The notes under the pieces are model-generated. The model saw only the letters and a program-made list of their open reading frames with translations. It searched no databases and was not told the DNA's origin. This document shows positions 1 to 4,706 of a DNA stretch of 5,983 nt, piece after piece (within the stretch, counting starts at the first letter, position 1; the number at the start of each line of letters is the position of its first letter). This stretch comes from Microcaldota archaeon. GTDB lineage: Archaea; Micrarchaeota; Micrarchaeia; Micrarchaeales; Micrarchaeaceae. Where the stretch lies: positions 1 through 5,983 of the forward strand of contig JAJYEJ010000046.1 of assembly GCA_021785805.1 (NCBI GenBank), written 5' to 3'. A program made the translations under genes and the position numbers.

Positions 1-579
1 CTGATAGGCAGGCCGGGATCCGGAAAGACCACAGTGGCCAACATGCTACGGGAGAATGGCTTCACACTTGTTGAGATGAGCGATGGGATTAGGGAGCACA
101 TGAGGAAGGACGGCATAGCTATAACGTCCGATAGCATAGGCAAGTTCGCCGGGGAGTCGAGGGTCAAGTACGGTAAGGACATAGTAGCCAAGTGGGCCAT
201 GCCAAGCATAATGAACGCTAAGGGAGACGTAGTGATATCAGGTGTGTGGAGCGCTGAGGAGATCGCTTACTTCAAGGCAAACCTGAGGGACAGCGTCAGT
301 ATCGTATTCGTAGACTCTCCCAAAGAGGAGAGGTTCTCCAGGATAATGCGCGGTTCAGGCCATGGCAGGAGCTCAAGGGAGAATCCTGCAGATAGGGCGA
401 CATTCGAAAGAAAGGAGGCCGAACAGCGTGATAGGGGCATAGAGAAGGCCATACTTGAGAGCGATTTCACGGTCAAGAACGATGGTTCTATCGAGCAGCT
501 CGTGGCCAGCATACTCAGGCTCATCCCAGAGATAAAAGAATCAAAAAATAGGGGGATGAGCGGACGAGACAACGCTTAA
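1..579 (+). CDS. UPF0200-type P-loop nucleotide kinase-like protein (dephospho-CoA-kinase-like), 5'-truncated
   Basis: The gene is cut by the left edge. The reading frame is open from base 1, and the Walker A motif GRPGSGKTT (visible residues 3-11) lies before the first in-window start-like codons (GTG at 34, ATG at 43), so these are not the true start. 192 residues are visible and only a few should be missing. After the P-loop come a substrate-side M-S-D motif (26-28), the strand and loop K-G-D-V-V-I-S-G-V-W-S (74-84), an arginine-rich lid-like region (about 111-145) and a C-terminal V-K-N-D-G-S (158-163), the order seen in the archaeal UPF0200 family. Those proteins resemble dephospho-CoA kinases, but to my knowledge no substrate is established. 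The polar tail after residue 175 is probably disordered. The stop lies 37 bp before the preferred adkA start, on the same strand, so cotranscription is plausible. Family placement is from remembered motif order; nucleotide kinase activity is inference. Confidence 0.85.
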   Translation: MIGRPGSGKTTVANMLRENGFTLVEMSDGIREHMRKDGIAITSDSIGKFAGESRVKYGKDIVAKWAMPSIMNAKGDVVISGVWSAEEIAYFKANLRDSVSIVFVDSPKEERFSRIMRGSGHGRSSRENPADRATFERKEAEQRDRGIEKAILESDFTVKNDGSIEQLVASILRLIPEIKESKNRGMSGRDNA

Positions 580-590
580 TAAGCTTGTCG

Positions 591-598
591 CTTATAAG
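591..598 (+). promoter_or_regulatory. TATA-like box upstream of adkA (weak)
   Basis: The palindromic octamer CTTATAAG lies in the 22-bp spacer before the first possible adkA start. A TSS about 22-27 bp downstream would fall around 617-621, at the TTG start. A second A/T-rich candidate, TTAATAA, lies at 576-582. Either could give adkA its own promoter, but the evidence is only positional, and the kinase may simply be read through from the upstream gene. Confidence 0.3.
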
Positions 599-607
599 TA
601 GATGCTC

Positions 608-613
608 GGTGAT
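608..613 (+). promoter_or_regulatory. Shine-Dalgarno supporting TTG start of adkA
   Basis: GGTGAT is a perfect match to the archaeal anti-SD (16S tail ...ATCACCTC). Its first G is 9 nt before the TTG at 617. The same spacing class (9-11 nt) is seen before the DUF106, rpl34e and rpl14e starts here. No comparable motif precedes the ATG at 602. If TTG 617 is the start, this SD lies inside what a longer annotation would call codons 3-4. Confidence 0.55.
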
Positions 614-616
614 TGT

Positions 617-1198
617 TTGGGCAAATCAGTCATAGTCGTAGGTATGCGAGGGGTAGGCAAATCCACTGTCCTTCACAAGGTGGTGGAGAAACTCGACGGG
701 GTAAAGATCGTGAATTACGGGGATGTGTTGCTTCAGCTCGTAGTGGAGAACAACTACGCCAAGAACAGGGACGAGATGAGGATGATGCCAAACCCGATCC
801 AGTTGAAGGTTAACGCCGAGACCTGGAGCAAGCTCGCCCAGGAGAAGGGCAGTTTCATGCTGGATACCCATGCGTTCGTGGAGCACACCGGAAGGTTCAT
901 ACCCGGGCTCCCTATAGAGGATGTCGAGAAGCTTAAAGGACTCTGCGGGCTGTTTTACCTGGATGCGGACAACGACACCATAAGGAGCAGGGCCGCCAAG
1001 GACCACACCAGGATAAGAGAAGGGCAGGGAGATGTGGAGATGAACAACTACAGATACGCAAGCATTTCAGCATTGTCGTACCTATCGACACGCTTAAATA
1101 TTCCCTTATATATAATACAGAACAAGGAGGGCATGCTCGACCAGACGGTCGATATATTCGTACAGCACCTCCATGACGCATTTGGTGACAAGAAGTGA
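617..1198 (+). CDS. adkA: Archaeal-type adenylate kinase AdkA
   Basis: Catalyses ATP + AMP = 2 ADP in the cytoplasm and belongs to the archaeal AdkA family, distinct from bacterial Adk. Numbered from TTG 617 (193 aa): Walker A GMRGVGKST at 9-17, the V-N-Y-G-D AMP-side motif at 32-36, N-R-D-E-M-R at 50-55, D-T-H at 83-85, P-G-L-P at 96-99, an arginine-containing lid around 126-147, and I-I-Q-N at 166-169. These match archaeal adenylate kinases in order and spacing. The Walker A has Arg where Pro is common (G-x-P-G). Start choice: ATG 602 would add five residues but lacks an SD; TTG 617 has GGTGAT at ideal spacing, and its N-terminus places the P-loop at residue 9, as in known AdkAs. The stop codon overlaps the GTG start of the DUF106 gene (GTGA), suggesting translational coupling. 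Family identity is firm; the start is moderately sure. Confidence 0.93.
   Translation: MGKSVIVVGMRGVGKSTVLHKVVEKLDGVKIVNYGDVLLQLVVENNYAKNRDEMRMMPNPIQLKVNAETWSKLAQEKGSFMLDTHAFVEHTGRFIPGLPIEDVEKLKGLCGLFYLDADNDTIRSRAAKDHTRIREGQGDVEMNNYRYASISALSYLSTRLNIPLYIIQNKEGMLDQTVDIFVQHLHDAFGDKK
1184..1188 (+). promoter_or_regulatory. Shine-Dalgarno for the DUF106 gene
   Basis: GGTGA begins 11 nt before the GTG start at 1195 and sits inside the last codons of adkA. It supports the non-ATG start and translation coupled to adkA termination. Confidence 0.55.
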
Positions 1199-1725
1199 AC
1201 TTTTTCCTATTGAGCACAGGAAACCCAGGAGGGGCGATAGCCGCTATCCCGCTGCCGACCAACATAGCAATCGCAATAGTCATGATAGCCGCGGCTTATG
1301 CCATTCTCGCAATCGTCCTGCAGAGGAAGATAAACCACCCCTCGAAGATGAGGGAGATGCAGACGAGGATGAACGCCCTTACGAAGGAGATGGTGGAGAA
1401 GATGAAGAAGAAGGAGGATTATTCCCACCTGCAGGCGGAGCACACTAGGCTCATGGGGCAGACGATGAAGAATACCTTCAAGACGATGGCGGTAACCCTC
1501 CCGATATTCGCCCTACTTTATTACGTGATGCTGCCTATGGGATTCGGCACTTTCAAAGGGGACACCATAAACATCATAATGCCGCTCACTTACCAGAGCC
1601 TGTTCTTCTGGACGGCGTTTGCGATAGGGATGATAGTGTCTATGCTCCTTATGGCCAGGGACAGGAGGATCGAAAAGAAGAAGGCGCCTGCGACAGTCAA
1701 TGTGGACTTCAAGGCTGATAACTGA
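1195..1725 (+). CDS. DUF106 / EMC3-TMCO1-like membrane protein (Oxa1 superfamily)
   Basis: A 176-aa integral membrane protein with the architecture of archaeal DUF106 proteins. It has a short N-terminal segment, a hydrophobic helix at about 23-43 starting with N-I-A-I-A-I-V-M, a long charged helical stretch rich in Lys, Glu and Met (about 48-90, likely coiled coil), a second membrane segment at about 98-116, a third at about 133-153 and a basic cytosolic tail. One N-terminal helix, a cytosolic coiled coil and two further helices are the signature of the Oxa1/YidC/EMC3/GET1 superfamily. Archaeal members are proposed to insert or chaperone membrane proteins alongside the ribosome and Sec. Its position next to adkA and near rpl34e/rpl14e is the conserved archaeal location. 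It starts at GTG and overlaps the adkA stop by four bases. The insertase role is inferred from the superfamily. Confidence 0.88.
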   Translation: MNFFLLSTGNPGGAIAAIPLPTNIAIAIVMIAAAYAILAIVLQRKINHPSKMREMQTRMNALTKEMVEKMKKKEDYSHLQAEHTRLMGQTMKNTFKTMAVTLPIFALLYYVMLPMGFGTFKGDTINIIMPLTYQSLFFWTAFAIGMIVSMLLMARDRRIEKKKAPATVNVDFKADN

Positions 1726-1735
1726 ATCTTCTTAT

Positions 1736-1755
1736 TCCCTGGATATATGCAGGGA
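1736..1755. terminator. Small hairpin between convergent DUF106 and Nudix genes
   Basis: TCCCTG (1736-1741) and CAGGGA (1750-1755) form a perfect 6-bp inverted repeat around an 8-nt A/T-rich loop. It lies in the 39-bp gap where the DUF106 gene and the leftward Nudix gene meet. A T-rich run (TGTTTTA, 1761-1767) follows rightward. Leftward, the flank reads as A-rich RNA, so it looks less like a terminator in that direction. Archaeal termination depends mainly on U-tracts, so a role in blocking read-through is plausible but unproven. Confidence 0.35.
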
Positions 1756-1764
1756 CCGCGTGTT

Positions 1765-2427
1765 TTACGGTACAAGACCATTGTACTTCAGCGCATTCTC
1801 CTCGTTAAGCCTCTTCATCCCGTACATCAACACGCCCAGCCTCGTCTTCGTATCCTTTATCTCGCCAGAAAGCGCATTCCTGAACGCATCCCTCCATGGG
1901 ACCTCGATTATATCGGTTATCCCTTCGGCTTCGTCGAGATGCTGTTCCGTGGATTTTCTGGCGCCTACAGCCAGGACAAAACGGAATCGTTCGGTGAGCA
2001 TGCCGGGTGACGAGAATGAGCCAGGATGGTGGTCTAGGGCCATATCGTTCTCTCCGATTTGGTGGAAGCTCTCTGCCGTGTATCCGGTCTCTTCGGAAAG
2101 CTCCCTCTCTCCGGCAACTACAGGTTCCTCATATGAGTCGACGTCCTTTCGTGGATCCAGCTTCGACCCATCTATGCCCCCCTTAGGGTCCAGCTTGCCT
2201 GCCGGAAGCTCAAGAACCTCTTCCTCGACCGGTGTCCTGAAATTCCTAATGAAGACTATCCTCCCTTCCGGCGTGACAGGGATTATCACGACAGCGTCTA
2301 CGGATATCAGCGCATTCCTTTCCACCACCTTGCCGTCTATCTCCCAGTGCTGTGTCGCTACCCCGAAGCGCCTATAAGCCATAATGCCCTCATCCAACTT
2401 TCTGAAACCCTTTCCAACAGTCACCAT
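1765..2427 (-). CDS. Nudix hydrolase, ADP-ribose pyrophosphatase-like, with expanded Nudix box
   Basis: A 220-aa Nudix protein. An N-terminal beta region (about 20-65) leads into E-L-P-A-G-K-L-D (73-80), the entry to an ADP-ribose pyrophosphatase Nudix box. The catalytic helix carries R108-E109-L-S-E112-E113-T-G115, the metal-binding core, and a P-G-M-L-T-E segment (141-146) matches the ADPRase-family loop. The likely reaction is ADP-ribose to AMP + ribose 5-phosphate, but substrate cannot be read with certainty. Oddity: about 30 residues separate G77 from R108, where the consensus has 13. Part of the excess looks like a duplicated 11-residue unit beginning K-L-D-P (78-88 and 89-99). Total length also exceeds the usual 170-190. 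The gene is inverted within an otherwise rightward conserved cluster. The ATG at 2427 is chosen for its fit to the upstream TATA box; ATG at residue 16 is an alternative. Confidence 0.9.
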   Translation of the reverse strand: MVTVGKGFRKLDEGIMAYRRFGVATQHWEIDGKVVERNALISVDAVVIIPVTPEGRIVFIRNFRTPVEEEVLELPAGKLDPKGGIDGSKLDPRKDVDSYEEPVVAGERELSEETGYTAESFHQIGENDMALDHHPGSFSSPGMLTERFRFVLAVGARKSTEQHLDEAEGITDIIEVPWRDAFRNALSGEIKDTKTRLGVLMYGMKRLNEENALKYNGLVP

Positions 2428-2454
2428 TTGACCACGATTAGGAAGGTACTTTGC

Positions 2455-2465
2455 TAATATTTATA
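2455..2465 (-). promoter_or_regulatory. TATA box for the Nudix gene
   Basis: On the minus strand the sequence reads TATAAATATTA. It is centred about 33 nt upstream of the Nudix ATG at 2427. A TSS about 25 nt downstream would lie near 2435, giving a very short leader, and no good SD precedes this ATG. This is the most convincing TATA box in the window. Confidence 0.6.
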
Positions 2466-2488
2466 GGCATGGGGGAAGAAATAAGCAC

Positions 2489-2512
2489 TAAATAGCTTTC
2501 GTTACTAATAGT
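2489..2512 (+). promoter_or_regulatory. Candidate TATA elements for the rpl34e group
   Basis: Two TATA-like stretches on the plus strand, TAAATAG (2489-2495) and CTAATAG (2505-2511), precede rpl34e. A TSS 22-27 bp downstream of either would give a leader of roughly 40-60 nt containing the AGGTG SD. A further T/A-rich candidate, TTTATA (2460-2465), overlaps the Nudix TATA. None is strong enough to choose. Confidence 0.3.
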
Positions 2513-2563
2513 CTACCGTCTAAGGCTTTTTCTCAAAGAAGGAAGCAAGGACAAAGTCAGAAC

Positions 2564-2568
2564 AGGTG
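2564..2568 (+). promoter_or_regulatory. Shine-Dalgarno supporting TTG start of rpl34e
   Basis: AGGTG lies 6 nt before the TTG at 2575. Together with the family-typical N-terminus M-P-K-P it supports initiation at the non-canonical TTG. Confidence 0.6.
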
Positions 2569-2574
2569 TTTTAA

Positions 2575-2898
2575 TTGCCTAAACCAATGCACAGGTCGAG
2601 GAGCTTCAAGAGAGTCAACAAGGTAACAAGTACAGGAAGGAATGTCATCCATTACAGAAGGGCAGCAACCTCAGCACCGCACTGCGCCATATGCAGGGGT
2701 GAGCTCAACGGGATAAGCATGAGTAAAGCCGGAGGCCGGACAAGGAGGACGAACAACAGGCTCTTCGGGGGAGTTCTTTGCGCCAACTGCACCGCGGACA
2801 TAGTGAAGCTAGGGAGCAGGGTGGAGCAGGGAGACATGAAGCTCGGAGACATAGGCATTAGGCAAAGGGCGTACGTGCTTCAGTTGATGTCCCACTGA
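2575..2898 (+). CDS. rpl34e: Large ribosomal subunit protein eL34 (L34e)
   Basis: A 107-aa basic protein of the 50S subunit, belonging to the eL34 family shared by archaea and eukaryotes. The N-terminus M-P-K-P-M-H-R-S-R-S is the family signature. Two CxxC pairs (C37/C40 and C69/C72) form the expected zinc-binding site, and the G-G-R-T-R-R-T-N-N-R-L-F-G-G-V segment (53-67) leads into the second pair as in other archaeal members. Most archaeal L34e proteins are about 85-95 residues; this one carries an extra tail of about 15-20 residues after M88. The start is TTG, backed by an AGGTG SD and the signature N-terminus. It heads the rightward group with cmk, rpl14e and MTA phosphorylase, and its promoter region is shared divergently with the Nudix gene. 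Confidence 0.95.
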   Translation: MPKPMHRSRSFKRVNKVTSTGRNVIHYRRAATSAPHCAICRGELNGISMSKAGGRTRRTNNRLFGGVLCANCTADIVKLGSRVEQGDMKLGDIGIRQRAYVLQLMSH

Positions 2899-2953
2899 AT
2901 AGGTTTCTACGCCCGTCTTGGGCGCTCCAGGCAGGCAACTACTGGATGATTCG

Positions 2954-3526
2954 ATGCAAGCTATAATCATATGCGGGATGCCAGCATCTGGAAAGACCAC
3001 CGTAGCCAATGTGCTTGCAAAGAGGCTCAGCCTCAAGGTCATAGGCGGAGGGGACATCCTTAAGGAGATGGCAGCCGAGCGCGGCTATGAGATGACTGGA
3101 GAGGACTGGTGGGATACGGCTCAGGGCCTGAAGTTCGCGCATGAAAGGGCATCCAATCCCGAGTTCGACAGGGAGGCGGACGACAGGCTGAAGGACAGGA
3201 TAGCCCAGGGGAACGTAATTGTGACAAGCCTCACCGCCCCATGGCTCAGCGACAGGGGGTTCAAGGTATGGCTCAACGCGGACCCGGAAAGACGGGCGCA
3301 GAGGATGGCGAAGCGGGACGGCACAGAGATTGAGTACAGCAGGACTGCGCTTTCGATAAGGGAAACGGAGAACATAAAGCTGTATAAGCGCTTATATGAA
3401 ATTGATTTCGGAAAGGATATGTCACCGTTCGACATGGTAATAGACACCGTAGGCGTATCGCCTGAACGGATAGCGGACCTGATAATGGACGGATTGAAAA
3501 CAAAAGGATTTACGATAAAGAAGTGA
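2954..3526 (+). CDS. cmk: Archaeal cytidylate kinase (CMP/dCMP kinase), variant subgroup
   Basis: Predicted to transfer phosphate from ATP to CMP or dCMP. The 190-aa protein has Walker A GMPASGKTT (8-16), G-G-G-D-I (31-35) at the monophosphate side, a W-W pair (52-53) in a segment longer than in short archaeal Cmks, R-A-Q-R-M-A-K-R-D-G (114-123) as lid helix, and F-D-M-V-I-D-T (159-165), the conserved C-terminal strand. Where many archaeal Cmks have an E-G-R-L segment contacting the nucleotide, this one has T-S-L-T-A-P-W (91-97). I recall similar forms annotated as cytidylate kinase in other archaea, but substrate preference could differ. ATG 2954 is preferred; a TTG at 2918 would add 12 residues ahead of the usual M-x-x-I-I-I-C-G beginning. 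It lies 55 bp after rpl34e and 4 bp before rpl14e, the standard archaeal order. Confidence 0.9.
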   Translation: MQAIIICGMPASGKTTVANVLAKRLSLKVIGGGDILKEMAAERGYEMTGEDWWDTAQGLKFAHERASNPEFDREADDRLKDRIAQGNVIVTSLTAPWLSDRGFKVWLNADPERRAQRMAKRDGTEIEYSRTALSIRETENIKLYKRLYEIDFGKDMSPFDMVIDTVGVSPERIADLIMDGLKTKGFTIKK

Positions 3527-3530
3527 TATA

Positions 3531-3821
3531 ATGACACTGTTAGAAGCAGGAAGGGTATGTATAAAGAAGTACGGCAGGGATGCCGGATGCAGGGCAGTGA
3601 TAACTGCGGTAGAAAGCAATGGGTTCGTGAGAGTAGCGACCAGTGAGAGGACGAAGGAGAGGAAGTGCAATCCCGCTCACCTTGAGTTCCTCAACGAGAA
3701 GATAGACCCGTCGAACAAGGAGACCCTCATGAAGACTCTCGGGATTACCGAGAAGAGGGCTGCTCCGTCGACAACCTCAAAGACCCAGGCATCTGCACCC
3801 AAGGCGAGGGCAGCTAAGTGA
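3531..3821 (+). CDS. rpl14e: Large ribosomal subunit protein eL14 (L14e)
   Basis: A 96-aa 50S protein with a KOW-type beta-barrel fold. The N-terminus reads L-L-E-A-G-R-V-C-I-K-K-Y-G-R-D-A-G (3-19), close to the archaeal L14e pattern E-x-G-R-x-C-x-K-x-x-G-R-E-A-G. It is followed by a basic loop K-E-R-K-C-N (42-47) and H-L-E-F-L (50-54). The core ends near residue 74, and residues 75-96 are a low-complexity Ala/Ser/Thr/Lys tail, probably disordered and rRNA-binding. The start lies 4 bp after the cmk stop, with GTGAT (3523-3527) as SD overlapping that stop, so translation is probably coupled to cmk. In many archaea the next gene is cbf5/truB; here it is MTA phosphorylase. Confidence 0.94.
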   Translation: MTLLEAGRVCIKKYGRDAGCRAVITAVESNGFVRVATSERTKERKCNPAHLEFLNEKIDPSNKETLMKTLGITEKRAAPSTTSKTQASAPKARAAK

Positions 3822-3840
3822 GATAGCCTGTGGCGAGCGC

Positions 3841-4626
3841 ATGAAAGCTGAACTTGCAGTGATCGGAGGCACAGGCTTACACGAGATGATAAGCGAGGGT
3901 GAGAGCTGGGACAGCAACACCAGCTATGGCAAACCCAGTAGCATCATAACACTAGGCAAGATAGGCGGAAAGAACGTGGCTTTCCTCTCGAGGCACGGCA
4001 AGTCCCATACGATACCGCCACACAAGGTACCATACATCGCCAACATGTTGGCGCTGTCGCAGATAGGGGTCAGGAAGGTGCTGGCCACAACCGCGGTAGG
4101 CTCGCTTAGAGCCGATTACAAGCCAGGCGACGTGGTCTTCTTCGACCAGTTCGTCAATATGACCAGCGGAAGGGTGGATACGTTCTTCGACGGACCGGAG
4201 GTCAGGCACCAGGAGATGGCTGAACCGTACTGCTCCGGTATGAGAAACGTGCTTATCAGGGAGGCAAAGGCGCTCGATATGAGATACCACGAAACAGGTA
4301 CCGTGGTGGTGATAAACGGACCCAGATTCTCGACAAGGGCTGAATCGCGCTTCTACGCGCACCAGGGTTTCGACACCATCTCGATGACGCCTTATCCGGA
4401 GATAACGCTGGCGAGGGAGAAGGGGATGTGCTATGCTGGCATAGGCCTGGTCACAGACTATGACGTAGGCATGGAAGGGGACACCAATGTAAAGCCGGTG
4501 ACGTTCGCAGAGGTGCAGAAGATATTCGGAAAAAACGTTGAGGTCGTCAAGAAGCTGATAAATGCTGCCGTGCCAAAGATACTGGAGCGGCCGCTGCAGT
4601 GCAGCTGCACAGCATCAAGCGAGTGA
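3841..4626 (+). CDS. mtnP: S-methyl-5'-thioadenosine phosphorylase (PNP/MTAP family)
   Basis: Cleaves methylthioadenosine with phosphate to adenine and 5-methylthioribose 1-phosphate, salvaging the by-product of polyamine and related SAM-dependent synthesis. The 261-aa protein has the family motifs in order: G-G-T-G-L (9-13), S-R-H-G (50-53), H-T-I-P-P-H-K-V-P-Y (56-65), A-V-G-S-L (85-89), P-G-D-V-V-F-F-D-Q-F (95-104), G-P-R-F-S-T-R-A-E-S (160-169), S-M-T-P-Y-P-E (181-187) and T-D-Y-D (205-208). The Asp pair in T-D-Y-D is the form associated with 6-aminopurines, favouring MTA over methylthioinosine or guanosine. The tail carries C254-S-C256, like the CXC motif in hyperthermophile archaeal enzymes such as S. 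solfataricus MTAPII and P. furiosus PNP, where it forms a disulfide linked to thermostability. C131 and C197 are the only other cysteines. The start is 19 bp after rpl14e, with a weak SD, so cotranscription is likely. Confidence 0.94.
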   Translation: MKAELAVIGGTGLHEMISEGESWDSNTSYGKPSSIITLGKIGGKNVAFLSRHGKSHTIPPHKVPYIANMLALSQIGVRKVLATTAVGSLRADYKPGDVVFFDQFVNMTSGRVDTFFDGPEVRHQEMAEPYCSGMRNVLIREAKALDMRYHETGTVVVINGPRFSTRAESRFYAHQGFDTISMTPYPEITLAREKGMCYAGIGLVTDYDVGMEGDTNVKPVTFAEVQKIFGKNVEVVKKLINAAVPKILERPLQCSCTASSE

Positions 4627-4634
4627 GGATGCCA

Positions 4635-4639
4635 TTTTT
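4635..4639 (+). terminator. Possible T-tract terminator after MTA phosphorylase
   Basis: A run of five T lies 8 bp after the phosphorylase stop in the convergent gap before mre11. Archaeal RNA polymerase can terminate at short U-tracts, so this is a weak candidate. A 5-bp inverted repeat (CGGAT 4677-4681, ATCCG 4695-4699, 13-nt loop) further right is too weak to call. The rest of the 80-bp gap shows nothing recognisable. Confidence 0.25.
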
Positions 4640-4706
4640 GTGGCCAGGAACGCTTTGCAGAACGGAGTGTCCTTCCCGGATAGTGGCAGCCTGGATCCGT
4701 AAACGG

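Noticed and set aside
34..45. GTG at 34 or ATG at 43 as the start of the left-edge gene.
   Set aside because: Either would remove the Walker A motif encoded in the same frame from base 7, so the gene must begin before the window.
1700..2377. A 225-codon open frame on the plus strand opposite the Nudix gene.
   Set aside because: It is antisense to a gene with clear Nudix catalytic residues, its translation is Ser/Pro-rich with no recognisable domain, and it starts inside the DUF106 gene without an SD.
2918..2953. A TTG-initiated 12-residue N-terminal extension of cmk.
   Set aside because: No SD precedes 2918, and the extension lies ahead of the first beta strand, where the family normally begins; ATG 2954 fits better.
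3121..3537. A 138-codon leftward frame opposite cmk, and similar long frames opposite mre11 (for example 5428-5874).
   Set aside because: The opposite strand encodes well-supported proteins, and these translations have the Ser/Leu/Pro-rich composition of complementary-strand shadows.
4587..4610. A run of overlapping palindromes: GCGGCCGC, CTGCAG and the perfect 12-mer GTGCAGCTGCAC, resembling a cloning polylinker or protein-binding site.
   Set aside because: It lies in frame inside the MTA phosphorylase and encodes the family-typical CSC tail just before the stop, so it is explained by coding sequence.
4677..4699. Inverted repeat CGGAT/ATCCG in the gap between the phosphorylase and mre11.
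   Set aside because: Only 5 bp of stem around a 13-nt loop, which is expected by chance; not called as a terminator.
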